A stretch of 64,000 nt of DNA from Myxococcus stipitatus (GTDB lineage: Bacteria; Myxococcota; Myxococcia; Myxococcales; Myxococcaceae): assembly GCF_038561935.1 (NCBI RefSeq), contig NZ_CP102770.1, positions 1,612,001 through 1,676,000 on the forward strand. The letters run 5' to 3'. The position numbers and the translations under genes were made by a program. This document shows, in pieces, positions 53,264-61,725 of this stretch. Each line of letters opens with the position of its first letter. Position 1 is the stretch's first letter. A model generated the notes under the pieces. It was not told the origin of the DNA. It did not search any database and saw nothing but the letters and a program-made list of their open reading frames with translations.

Positions 53264-55474
53264 TCAGTAACCGACGGAGTTGAAGAGGAACGGATAGGTG
53301 ATGATGACCACGCCGCCCTTGGGGGCGGGGAAGGACCAGGTCTTCAGATTGGAGAGGATGCACGCTTCGACGGAGGCGTTGCGCAGCGTGGAGGACTTCG
53401 TCTTCGCGGCGGCCACGCTGCCGTTGGTGCCGATGGTCCACTCGAGCACCACCTTGCCGGCGAGCCCCGGGTCCTTGAGGAGTGCGCGCTCGTAGCAGCC
53501 GTGGACTTCGTTGAGGTGGCTGTTGATGACCCGCGCCACGGCCTCGCGGTCCACCGTGCCTTGGGTCGAGGAGATGCTGCGAGCGGTGGCGCGCGTGACG
53601 GTGGCGCCCACCTTGCCCTTGCCCACGGAGCCCGCGCCCAGCGCGCCGATGCCGCCGCCGCCCTTGCCGCGCAAGAGCTCCGCGCCCAGCGTCGCGCCGC
53701 CGCCCTTGCCGCCGCCGCCCAGTCCGAACGTGCCCAGGCCCGCGTTGGCGATGGGCGCCTTCCCGATGAGGCCGGACAGCTTGTAGTTGGACGTCTTCAC
53801 GTTCTTGCTGCCGGGGCCACTGCCCAGCTTGTCCACCGCGGCGAGCAGGTCATTGGTGGCGGGGCCCGCGGCCGACAGCTTCGCGAGCGCCTTGAGCGCC
53901 TTGTTCTCCGGAGGCGCCGCGGCCACGGCCTTGGCGGGCGTCGGAGGAGGCGGCGTCTTCTCCACGGGCTTGGGAGGCGCCTTCTCCGCGACCTTCTTCT
54001 CCTCCTTCTTGGGAGGCGCCTTCTCCTTGATGGCCTCGAGCTTCTTCTTGGCCTCTTCCTTCTTCTTGGGCTCGGGCGCGATGAGGCGCAGCGCGACGGG
54101 CGGCAGGTTCTTCTGCGTGAAGTCCGCCGTCTCCGGCGTGGGCGGCTTCATCACGATGAAGGCGGCCAGCGCCCCGGAGAAGAGGACGAAGCACGACAGG
54201 GCCAGCCACGGCAGGCCCTTGAGCGGGTTGACGAACACGCGCTCGGGGACGGGGGCCGCGTACGCCACCAGCGACATCTGTCCCTGCGTCAGCCGCGCGC
54301 CCACGCCGTCGCGCAGCGTGATGAAGCGGCGGCTGCCGTCGGACTCCAGCGCCGCGCCGGTGACGGGCGTGAAGCGTCCGTCGTTGGCGCTCTTCTCCAC
54401 CTCCGTCCCGGGAGGAACGAAGAGGCGGAAGGCGCCGTTGAGCGACTCCGCCAAGGTGAACGGCGCCTCACCTTCCGGCAGCGTGAAGCCCCACAGCGGC
54501 ATGGCCTCCGGCGCATCCAGCGAGGCCTGCACGGGCTTCTTCTTGTCCGGCTTGAAGCGGCGCGCGTCGCGGCGGATGGTGCCCCAGTAGAGCTCCAGGT
54601 AGAGCTGCGAGGGGCCCTTGCCCTTGCCCATGCGCGGCGCATGCGTGGGGCGCGACGCGGTGACCTTCGGCTCGCTGAGCAGCGGGCCCTGGGGCGCGGG
54701 CAGCGGGTCCAGCGCCACGTCGGAGAGCAGGTCCTCCGCCAGCAGCATGCCCGTGTGGGGCGCGGCGGCGGGAGACGGCTCCTGCGTCGCGCGGCGGCGC
54801 ACGGACGGCACGGTGCCGGCGGGCACGGGCGCCTGCAGTGGCTGCGGCGTGGGCACCGCGGCGACATGCACGGGCGCGGCGGGAGGCGCGGGCGGCGCCG
54901 GCATGGGGACGACGACGGGCGCGGCGGCGGACTGCTGCGGATAGATGGCCTGCGTCGCCGCGTGGGACGGGTGCTGCGCGGGAGGCTGCGGCACGGCGCG
55001 CACCGCGGGCACGGTGGTGGCCAGCGGCTGGGCCGGCGCGGTGGCGGGGCGCAGCTGGCGCACCTGCGCGGAGGGCTGCGGCGCGGGCTGGGGCGGCGCG
55101 GGCTGCGGCGTGCTGAAGAGCGCGGCGACCTCCGGCGGAGGCTGCGGCTTGGTCTCCTGGGGCCGCTGCGCGAGCACGCGCGTCTTGAGCACGAAGGGGC
55201 CGCACAGCACCTCGTCGACGGAGCGGATCTCGCACGCGGTGACGCGGTGGCCGTTGACGAACAGGCCAATGGCCGTGCCCGCGTCCTGGATGGCGGCGCG
55301 GCCGTTCTGGAAGTAGAGCAACGCGTGGCGCGGCTCCACGGCGGGGTCATCCAGCCGCAGGTCCGAGGACGGGTCCGAACCCAGGGCATACGTGCCGGGG
55401 ACGAACACTTCCGTCCCAACGAGGAGTCCGTCGCGGAGGATGACGACTTGCAGGACGCTGGGCTGGCCGCTCAA
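53264..55474 (-). CDS. FHA-domain protein with transmembrane helix and AgmX/PglI (TonB-like) C-terminus (GltG/NfsG-like)
   Basis: With the TTG at 55474 (preceded by GGGAG, 8-nt gap) it is 736 residues; an upstream TTG at 55492 also works. Domains in order: an FHA domain (about 5-95, GTYALGSDPSSDLRLDDPAVEPRHALLYFQNGRAAIQDAGTAIGLFVNGHRV); a long Pro/Ala/Gln-rich linker (about 100-270); a second domain of about 110 residues; a single transmembrane helix GLPWLALSCFVLFSGALAAFIVM; a Lys/Pro-rich periplasmic stalk; and a C-terminal AgmX/PglI domain INSHLNEVHGCYERALLKDPGLAGKVVLEWTIGTNGSV ... WSFPAP. FHA binds phospho-Thr, so phosphorylation may switch the machine. The architecture matches GltG/NfsG. 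Confidence 0.87.
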   Translation of the reverse strand: MSGQPSVLQVVILRDGLLVGTEVFVPGTYALGSDPSSDLRLDDPAVEPRHALLYFQNGRAAIQDAGTAIGLFVNGHRVTACEIRSVDEVLCGPFVLKTRVLAQRPQETKPQPPPEVAALFSTPQPAPPQPAPQPSAQVRQLRPATAPAQPLATTVPAVRAVPQPPAQHPSHAATQAIYPQQSAAAPVVVPMPAPPAPPAAPVHVAAVPTPQPLQAPVPAGTVPSVRRRATQEPSPAAAPHTGMLLAEDLLSDVALDPLPAPQGPLLSEPKVTASRPTHAPRMGKGKGPSQLYLELYWGTIRRDARRFKPDKKKPVQASLDAPEAMPLWGFTLPEGEAPFTLAESLNGAFRLFVPPGTEVEKSANDGRFTPVTGAALESDGSRRFITLRDGVGARLTQGQMSLVAYAAPVPERVFVNPLKGLPWLALSCFVLFSGALAAFIVMKPPTPETADFTQKNLPPVALRLIAPEPKKKEEAKKKLEAIKEKAPPKKEEKKVAEKAPPKPVEKTPPPPTPAKAVAAAPPENKALKALAKLSAAGPATNDLLAAVDKLGSGPGSKNVKTSNYKLSGLIGKAPIANAGLGTFGLGGGGKGGGATLGAELLRGKGGGGIGALGAGSVGKGKVGATVTRATARSISSTQGTVDREAVARVINSHLNEVHGCYERALLKDPGLAGKVVLEWTIGTNGSVAAAKTKSSTLRNASVEACILSNLKTWSFPAPKGGVVIITYPFLFNSVGY

Positions 55475-55513
55475 CGGTGACGCTCCCTTCAAGGGCTGGT
55501 GGGCGGTGCTGCC

Positions 55514-55915
55514 CTACTGGTCGTACACCGTGGCGAGTGTCTCGGTCCGGAAGCTGTCGCGCTCGCGGATCATCGACCGCTGCTTCAATTCCTTGCGGTC
55601 GTAGAGATAGACGGCGCCCGACTTGTTCGTCTGGCCTTGGATGAGCCGGTCGTCGAAGTCGATGCGCGACGGGCCGCGCTGCGGCGGCGCCGAGGACGTG
55701 GCCGCATCCGCCTCGCCCGTCACCGGGTCCGCCACGGGTGCGCCCTTGGTTTCAATCTTCGGCGGGGCCTTCGAGCTGGACTTCTTGCCAGCCTTCGCCT
55801 TCGCCGATTTCGCGGAACGGCCGCGGCCCTGGGCCCATGCGTCGCTCGGGAACAACAAACCACCGATGCCGAGGAGCTGGGCGACGGCCATGCAGAGGAG
55901 GAAGCGTCGCATCAT
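55514..55915 (-). CDS. Secreted protein of 133 residues, first gene of the Glt/Nfs-like operon
   Basis: From an ATG at 55915 it has a hydrophobic signal (LLCMAVAQLLGIGGLLFPSDAWAQ). A highly basic segment follows (GRGRSAKSAKAKAGKKSSSKAPPK), then a C-terminal part with RIDFDDRLIQGQTNKSGAVYLYDRKELKQRSMIRERDSFRTETLATVYDQ. It lies 40 bp upstream of the FHA gene on the same strand. The family is unknown, but the conserved-looking acidic/Arg tail may bind a partner in the operon. The frame continues upstream to 56110, overlapping the divergent cytochrome gene's leader, and was not used. Confidence 0.7.
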   Translation of the reverse strand: MMRRFLLCMAVAQLLGIGGLLFPSDAWAQGRGRSAKSAKAKAGKKSSSKAPPKIETKGAPVADPVTGEADAATSSAPPQRGPSRIDFDDRLIQGQTNKSGAVYLYDRKELKQRSMIRERDSFRTETLATVYDQ

Positions 55916-56114
55916 CAACAAGTTAAGCGATGCGCGTATGGACCTGTCAACGCACACTCCAGCCCTCTTCGTGAGCGGCGGGGGAACATGTGTGGGGGGC
56001 ACTCCACCCCATGTGGGGCGCATGCTCCACGACAGTGGGTTCGACGTTGCCGAGCCGCTGAAAAGATGGCGTGGTGCTCTCGGGCGACGAGCCCGAGGAG
56101 CGCGGGACACGGAT

Positions 56115-58448
56115 GTGACAGACGCGGCGCGCAGAGGGACATTGCTGGCGGTGGGCGTGGTGCTGTGGACCGCCGCTGGCGTCGTGGGCTATCGCCTGAG
56201 CACGCGGGACGCGGCCCGCTCGCGAACGCCCGAGTCGCAAGTGACACAGGTGGGCTCGAGCACCGCGCCGAGGCTCGACTCGGTGGGGCCTCGGCTGACG
56301 AGCAATGAGACATCTCAGCCGCTGTCCATCCAGGGGGAACGGATGGTGACGGGGTTGCGTCTGTCACTGGGTTCCCCGCTGTCGCTGGAGCTGCCGTTGA
56401 AGGTGGTCGACGCGCGCCATGCCTTCGCGCGGCTGCCCGCGGGGCTGGCGCTGCCGGAGGACCTGCCGCAGGTGGTGGTGGAGGCGCGGCTGGTGTCGGA
56501 CAGGGGTGTGGCGTGTGAGGGGAGCGCCACCCTCACGCTGGTGAATGACGCGGCCTTCCCCGACCTGACGGGCATGGTGGCTTCCCCGGATGGCCGCAGG
56601 GTGTTCGTCGTCTCTCCGCCCACGGACACGGTGTTCGCGGTGGAGGTGGAGTCGGGCCGCGTGGAGGTGCTGGCGGTGGGAGACGGCCCGTCCGCGCTGG
56701 CGACGTGGAAGGACGCGCGAGGGCAGTCGTTCCTCGGCGTGGTGCACCGCTTCCAGCCGGAGCTGCGGGTCTACTCGCTGGAGGGGCCGAGCCTGGACGC
56801 GCCGCGCATCCTCCCCGCGCCGCTGGGGGCCTCCGGGCTGGAGGTGGATGGCGTCAAGGGCCTGGCCTTCATCGCGGAGCAGGTGCGCGACACCGTGCGG
56901 GCCATCCAGTTGGAGGACGGCCTCGAGCGCTGGAGCACGCCGGTGGACCCCAATCCCCGCGCGCTCGCCCGGTGGAAGGACGTGCTGGCGGTGGGCAGTC
57001 TCCAGACGGGGCAGCTCGAGCTGCTGCGGCAGGAGAGCGGCACGCGGGTCTTCACCGTGGTGCCAGGGCCCGGGGTGCCTATCGTCGGTGGCCACACGGA
57101 GCGCTTCCGCGCGCAGGTGATGGGCGGCAAGGCGCCGCGTGCGCTCCTGTCCAGCGAGAAGCTGGGCCGGCTCTTCATGGCGAGCCTGGGCCCCAACGTG
57201 GGCCCCAACCCCCAGCGCATGGAGGTGAGCAACAACAGCGGCGTGGCGGTGGTGGACCCGGCGCGCGGCGACTACGTGCGGCACCGGGGCTTCGGCGCGG
57301 GCGTCACGGAAGGGCTGGCGCTGGATGAGGCGCGAGGGCTGCTCTACGCGGCGGATGTGGGCCTGGGGCGGGTGAGGGTGCTCGACGCGCGGGCGCTGAT
57401 ATCGCCCGACGACGCGGTGGCGCGCGGCGCGGTGCTGCACGAGGTGGCGCTGATGCCTCCCGACACCATGCCGCGCATCCGCCCCGCGGAGGACTTCTCC
57501 ATCAAGGGGCGCGCGGGCGTGGAGCTGCACTCCGGGCCGCGCTCGCTGGTGCTGTCTCCGAATGGGAACACGCTGTACGTGCTCAACCGCTTCACGCGCG
57601 ACATCGCCGTGGTGGACGTTCGCGAGGCGCGCAAGGGGCGGACGGTGGTGACGCGGCGGATGCCGGTGGTGGCCTCGCGCGCGCAGGCGAAGCGGCGGCT
57701 GGGGCAGGTGCTCTACTACGCGGACCTGGGACGCACGGGCATCACCTGTGATGGCTGCCACATCGAGGGCCACACCGGCGGCGTCTTCTACGAGAAGACG
57801 CGGCCCAATCGCATCTATCGCTCGCCCACGGTGCTGGGCAGTCGGGACACGCCGCCGTTCTTCACGCCGGCCAGCCAGCACGACCTGGCGGAGACGGCGA
57901 GCTTCGTGGGCGGACGCAATCGCTTCCACAACCCGAACCCGTCGCCCTCCGAAATCGAGGCGCTTTCCCTCTACACGTCGCTGCTCGTCACGCCTCCCAA
58001 TCCCTACCGTCGCCCCGACGGCGCGCCGCAGGAGCCGGTGACCCTTCCGGATGGGCGCGTGGGCTCGCCCTCGCGGGGGCGTGTGTTGTTCGAGGGGCGC
58101 GGCGGCTGTCTGTCCTGTCACCCCGCGCCGCTCTACACGCTGGACCAGGATGCCTCGACGCGAGGGCAGTACCTCGACGTGGGGACGCCGGTGGCGCTGC
58201 CCCTGCGGCAGGAGCTGCAGGACCTGGTGGTGGGCGCGGCGCCACCCTCCCTGGTGGGGACGTGGGACATGTGGCCGCTGCTCACGAGCGCCACCGCGGG
58301 CTACGGCGTGAGGGAGGGGCGGCTCGTGGTGGAGACGCGCTTCCCGCTGCGGTCCGTGCTGGAGACTTCCGGGCCCGCGCATGGTGATGCACGGGCCTTC
58401 CATTCTCAGGAGCGTGACGATGTGCTCGCCTTCCTCCTCACATTGTGA
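56115..58448 (+). CDS. Beta-propeller plus di-heme c-type cytochrome (MauG/peroxidase-like)
   Basis: This is a 777-residue protein with a GTG at 56115, placed just before the membrane-anchor sequence GTLLAVGVVLWTAAGVVGYRL. Upstream in-frame codons (to 55938) have poor codon usage, so they were excluded. Residues about 120-490 form a YVTN-like propeller (ASPDGRRVFVVSPPTDTVFAVEVESGRVEVLAVG, RTLYVLNRFTRDIAVVDVREARKG). Two heme-attachment sites follow: CDGCH (Cys545/Cys548/His549) and CLSCH (Cys665/Cys668/His669). MauG-like and cytochrome c peroxidase proteins bind two hemes and use H2O2 or modify partner proteins. The Met/His axial ligands cannot be assigned by eye. It is divergent from the Glt-like operon. 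Confidence 0.85.
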   Translation: MTDAARRGTLLAVGVVLWTAAGVVGYRLSTRDAARSRTPESQVTQVGSSTAPRLDSVGPRLTSNETSQPLSIQGERMVTGLRLSLGSPLSLELPLKVVDARHAFARLPAGLALPEDLPQVVVEARLVSDRGVACEGSATLTLVNDAAFPDLTGMVASPDGRRVFVVSPPTDTVFAVEVESGRVEVLAVGDGPSALATWKDARGQSFLGVVHRFQPELRVYSLEGPSLDAPRILPAPLGASGLEVDGVKGLAFIAEQVRDTVRAIQLEDGLERWSTPVDPNPRALARWKDVLAVGSLQTGQLELLRQESGTRVFTVVPGPGVPIVGGHTERFRAQVMGGKAPRALLSSEKLGRLFMASLGPNVGPNPQRMEVSNNSGVAVVDPARGDYVRHRGFGAGVTEGLALDEARGLLYAADVGLGRVRVLDARALISPDDAVARGAVLHEVALMPPDTMPRIRPAEDFSIKGRAGVELHSGPRSLVLSPNGNTLYVLNRFTRDIAVVDVREARKGRTVVTRRMPVVASRAQAKRRLGQVLYYADLGRTGITCDGCHIEGHTGGVFYEKTRPNRIYRSPTVLGSRDTPPFFTPASQHDLAETASFVGGRNRFHNPNPSPSEIEALSLYTSLLVTPPNPYRRPDGAPQEPVTLPDGRVGSPSRGRVLFEGRGGCLSCHPAPLYTLDQDASTRGQYLDVGTPVALPLRQELQDLVVGAAPPSLVGTWDMWPLLTSATAGYGVREGRLVVETRFPLRSVLETSGPAHGDARAFHSQERDDVLAFLLTL

Positions 58449-58590
58449 GCCCGCATCACAACACAGTGATTCACGTTTCCATGGCGAGGCGAAATTGCGG
58501 CCAACGGTGTGTGCGGGACTCCGAAGAATGCGTCTCACGCGTGGCAGTCACTTGCGTTGCCGTGGGTGGCTGCGGTCTACAATCCAGAGG

Positions 58591-60186
58591 ATGGCCCCCC
58601 TTCCGCGCATCGCGTGGCCGTTGCTGCTTCCGATTCTTCTCCTGTCCTGCTCCGACGCGGGGCTCTATTCCATTGATGGTCGGGGCGCCAACCGGGGGGA
58701 CCGCGCCAACTTCTCCGGCACCGTCTGTGTTCCGAGCGCGGGCGGCGAGGCGTTTCCCACCAAGGTCCTCTTCTCGCTGCAGGGCGGCCAGGGCGTGGAG
58801 CCCGAAATCGTGGGCTACGCCACGGATGGCCTCGCCACGCTCACCAGCCGGTTCTCCGGCCCGTTCGTGAAGTTCGGTCTGGTCGCCTACCACACGGTGG
58901 CCACCGGCATCGTCGGTGGCTTCTCCGACGCGGAGACCCTCCAGGCCGCGCTGCCGCGCTACGCGACGTATCAAGAGACAGGGCCCGTCAGCATCCGCGC
59001 GGCGCTGCAGCAGGCGAAGACGGTGCTGTCGGGCGACATGCAGACGTCGTGTCGCGGCGAGGTCGCACGCACGCGATACATGGTCGTCGTGGTCATCCGC
59101 AGCCAGGACACGAGCTGCGCCAACCCCGCCTTCAACATCGGCCTGGACCGGGCCTGCAACGCGCTGCAGGACAAGACCGCTTGCAGCAGGTGCGAGCTCA
59201 CCGCCGTCACCGGTGGGGTCAAGGCGCTGGCGCAGCAGTTCGGCGCGGGCGAGGTGGTGGTGCAGCCCATCTATGTCCGGGGGGAGGTGTCGGACCCGGT
59301 GACCCGCGACCACGCCGCCGCCATCGCCCACGCGGGCGGCACCGAGCTCCTGGAGACCGACGGACAGGGCCTGGCCATCACCCTCACCAGCTTGAAGTAC
59401 GCGGCGCGCACGAACACCCTCAAGCTCAAGCGCTTCCTCGCCTTCAATCGCAACGTGGTGGTGCGCGCCGGACAGGTGCTCGTCGACAGCGACGGTGACG
59501 GCCTGCCGGACGTGGACGAGGACGTGAAGGGCACCGACCCTCGCGTGCTCGACTCGGACCAGGATGGGCTCATGGATGGGGTGGAGGTCCGCGTCGGCCT
59601 GGACCCGCTGATTCCCAATGAAATCACTGGCTGCAACGTCTCGCTCGACGAGGATGGAGACCGCCTCAACACGTGCGAGGAGCGCGTGCTGGGCACCAAT
59701 CCCTGCATCGGCGATACCGACGGCGACAGCCTTCCGGACCTGGTGGAGGCGCTGTCCCAGACGAACCCGCAGGTGCCGGAGGACCTGCTCGACTCGGACC
59801 GGGATGGCCTCTCCAACATCGCGGAGGTGGAGGCCCACGGCGACCCGCTGAGCGCGGACCTCGACTTCCATCGCGAGCGCGCCTACGGCTATGACCTGGT
59901 GGAGACGACCGCTGCGGCGGATGGCCGCAGCTGCTACACGACGCGCGTGGAGAACGTCTCGCTGGGCGCGACGCGCGAGCGTCCCCATCCGCTCATCCCG
60001 GGCGAGGTCATCCGCGCGGGCACCAACGAGGTGTATCTGTATCTCCAGGCGGGTCGGGACAATGACCCGCGAGGCGCGGGCATCGGCTCGCTTCTCATCC
60101 AGCCCATCCAGTACGACAAGGAGAAGGGCCGCACCCCCTCCGGCATCCTTCCGCTCGAGCCCGAGGCCTTCATCATCGGGAAGTGA
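58591..60186 (+). CDS. Lipoprotein with VWA-like domain lacking MIDAS, plus calcium-binding repeats
   Basis: This is a 531-residue protein with an ATG at 58591 and lipobox LLLSCSDAG (Cys20). A VWA-like fold (about 40-290) is inferred from homology of its N-terminus with the proteins at 61726 and 63714, which carry DESGSM and DASQSM. Here the equivalent positions are SLQGGQ (62-67), so the metal-ion-dependent adhesion site is lost. Residues about 300-430 carry thrombospondin-type-3-like calcium loops: DSDGDGLPDVDEDVKGTDP, DSDQDGLMDGVEVRVGLDP, DEDGDRLNTCEERVLGTNP, DTDGDSLPDLVEAL, DSDRDGLSNIAEVEAHGDP. A C-terminal domain (about 430-531) resembles the tail of the 61726 protein. Surface adhesin or structural role is inferred. 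Confidence 0.8.
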   Translation: MAPLPRIAWPLLLPILLLSCSDAGLYSIDGRGANRGDRANFSGTVCVPSAGGEAFPTKVLFSLQGGQGVEPEIVGYATDGLATLTSRFSGPFVKFGLVAYHTVATGIVGGFSDAETLQAALPRYATYQETGPVSIRAALQQAKTVLSGDMQTSCRGEVARTRYMVVVVIRSQDTSCANPAFNIGLDRACNALQDKTACSRCELTAVTGGVKALAQQFGAGEVVVQPIYVRGEVSDPVTRDHAAAIAHAGGTELLETDGQGLAITLTSLKYAARTNTLKLKRFLAFNRNVVVRAGQVLVDSDGDGLPDVDEDVKGTDPRVLDSDQDGLMDGVEVRVGLDPLIPNEITGCNVSLDEDGDRLNTCEERVLGTNPCIGDTDGDSLPDLVEALSQTNPQVPEDLLDSDRDGLSNIAEVEAHGDPLSADLDFHRERAYGYDLVETTAAADGRSCYTTRVENVSLGATRERPHPLIPGEVIRAGTNEVYLYLQAGRDNDPRGAGIGSLLIQPIQYDKEKGRTPSGILPLEPEAFIIGK

Positions 60187-60195
60187 TCCACCTGC

Positions 60196-60244
60196 GAGTG
60201 TGGGGCCAGCCCCCCGCTCGGACTGGGGAGTGCCCCCCACACTC
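60196..60244 (+). terminator. Long stem-loop, probable terminator after 58591-60186 gene
   Basis: GAGTGTGGGG and CCCCACACTC form a perfect 10-bp outer stem, with additional GC pairing inside the loop (CCAGCCCC/GGGG). It begins 10 bp after the stop codon. It is followed by pyrimidine-rich sequence rather than a T run. A terminator or mRNA 3'-protecting stem is likely. The rest of the 170-bp gap before the next ATG contains its leader and AAGGAG ribosome site. Confidence 0.5.
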
Positions 60245-60356
60245 CCTGGTTCAATCCCTCTCTCCTCTTGGCCAACCACTTGAAACTTCTGAGATTCACG
60301 CGAGGCCAAAGTGCGGATCGTCTCTTGCTAAGGGCTCGGGGCTGAAAGGAGTCACC

Positions 60357-61691
60357 ATGTCACTCGTTCGAGTTGCTCCGCTGCTGATGCTCGGGGCATT
60401 CCTGGTCGTGAACCCTGGTGTCGCGCAGGCGCAGAACCCCACTACCAACGCGGACAACCCGGAGTGCCTCGGGGTTTCTTGTGGCCGTCCCCAAGAGGAG
60501 GGCGGAGGCGGTGGCTGTGGATGTGGCGGTTCGGTGTGGGTGAACTACACGGACGACGGCGACACGCTGGCGTACACGGATGACGCGGACGGCGACGGCC
60601 GCGCGGACGACCGGGACAACTGCCCCTTCGCGTCCAACCGCGACCAGACGGACGGCGACAGCGATGGCGTGGGCAACGCCTGCGACAACTGCTCGGCGCT
60701 CTCCAACTCCACCCAGCGCGACGCGGACGGCGACGGCAAGGGTGATGACTGCGACGAGGACCAGGACAACGACACCATCCTCAATGCGCAGGACAACTGC
60801 CCGCTGATTCCCAACCGCGACCAGTCGGACCTGGACAAGGACGGCGCGGGCGATGTGTGCGACCCGGACGACGACAACGACGGCCATTTGGACGGGGCCG
60901 ACACCTGCCCGCGCTGGGGCAACTCGGACCAGAGTGAGCGGCCCACCGACGGCACCCAGTGCCGCGTGGACGCCGACGGCGACAACATCTCCGACAACGG
61001 CGACAACTGCCCGGGGCTCTCCAACACCGACCAGGCCGACAAGGACCAGGACGGCATGGGTGACGCGTGCGACGTGGACGTCGACGACGACGGCATCCTC
61101 AACGACGCGGACAACTGCCCGGAGGTGAAGAACCGCGAGCAGACGGACGACGACCGCGACGGCCTGGGGGATGCGTGCGACCGCCTCTACTGCCTCGTCG
61201 TGGACCCGACGCAGCCCTTGAAGTGCCTGGACCCGAAGGCGCCCTTCACGGTGAGCGCCGGTGGCACGGCGAAGCTGGCCAGCGCGGGTGAGGGTCTGCG
61301 TCCGCCGCTGTTCGCCAACCGCAACGGCGCCGCCATGGAGTACCGCTGGACGGTGACCAAGCGTCCGGAGGGTTCCAACGCGGTGGTGGAGAATCCCCAG
61401 GGCGCGGTGACGCTGAGCCGCGACTGGCAGTACACGTACGTGGACGGCAGCGTGCCGCACTTCGTGCCGGACTCCGAGGGCACGTACGAGCTGACCGTGG
61501 AGGCCCGCCTGGCCTTCGCCGACCGCGTCTTCCCGGACCAGCGCGTCTCCACGTCCACCCTGGTGTTGACGGTGGGCAAGGGTGACGGCGATGGCCCCAA
61601 CTGCTCCTCCGTGCCCGCTGGCTTCAGCCTCACGGCCCTTGGCGCCGCCCTGCTGGGCGTGCTGATGCGCCGCCGCCGCCGCGAGCCGTAA
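60357..61691 (+). CDS. Surface protein with thrombospondin type-3 repeats and MYXO-CTERM-like tail
   Basis: This is a 444-residue protein with ATG at 60357 (AAGGAG upstream). It has a signal peptide ending VAQAQN. A Cys/Gly-rich stretch (GGGGGCGCGGSVW) is followed by about seven TSP3-like calcium repeats (about 65-275), such as DADGDGRADDRDNCPFASNRDQTDGDSDGVGNACDNC and DDDGILNDADNCPEVKNREQTDDDRDGLGDACD. Residues about 290-400 are a beta-sandwich with PKxPFTVSAGG and YRWTVTKRPEGSN (PKD-like). The C-terminus is CSSVPAGFSLTALGAALLGVLMRRRRREP: a Cys-led motif, a hydrophobic helix and Arg-rich end, which is the MYXO-CTERM pattern for myxosortase processing and surface anchoring. Confidence 0.87.
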   Translation: MSLVRVAPLLMLGAFLVVNPGVAQAQNPTTNADNPECLGVSCGRPQEEGGGGGCGCGGSVWVNYTDDGDTLAYTDDADGDGRADDRDNCPFASNRDQTDGDSDGVGNACDNCSALSNSTQRDADGDGKGDDCDEDQDNDTILNAQDNCPLIPNRDQSDLDKDGAGDVCDPDDDNDGHLDGADTCPRWGNSDQSERPTDGTQCRVDADGDNISDNGDNCPGLSNTDQADKDQDGMGDACDVDVDDDGILNDADNCPEVKNREQTDDDRDGLGDACDRLYCLVVDPTQPLKCLDPKAPFTVSAGGTAKLASAGEGLRPPLFANRNGAAMEYRWTVTKRPEGSNAVVENPQGAVTLSRDWQYTYVDGSVPHFVPDSEGTYELTVEARLAFADRVFPDQRVSTSTLVLTVGKGDGDGPNCSSVPAGFSLTALGAALLGVLMRRRRREP

Positions 61692-61725
61692 ACCCGTCGT
61701 CCCCCCGCCAGGAGGTCGTTTCCCT

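Noticed and set aside
53117..55480. 787-codon plus-strand frame opposite the FHA/TonB-like gene
   Set aside because: Antisense shadow with Arg/Gly/Leu repeats; the minus-strand FHA and AgmX/PglI domains are clear.
55623..56114. Upstream extension of the cytochrome/propeller reading frame
   Set aside because: Codons 55938-56114 have atypical A/T-ended usage, and 55623-55915 overlaps the divergent operon's first gene; start placed at 56115 just before the membrane anchor.
60580..61190. Possible CRISPR-like or satellite repeat from periodic GAC/GGC-rich DNA
   Set aside because: The period is variable and explained by Asp/Gly calcium-binding repeats of the encoded protein; no spacers.
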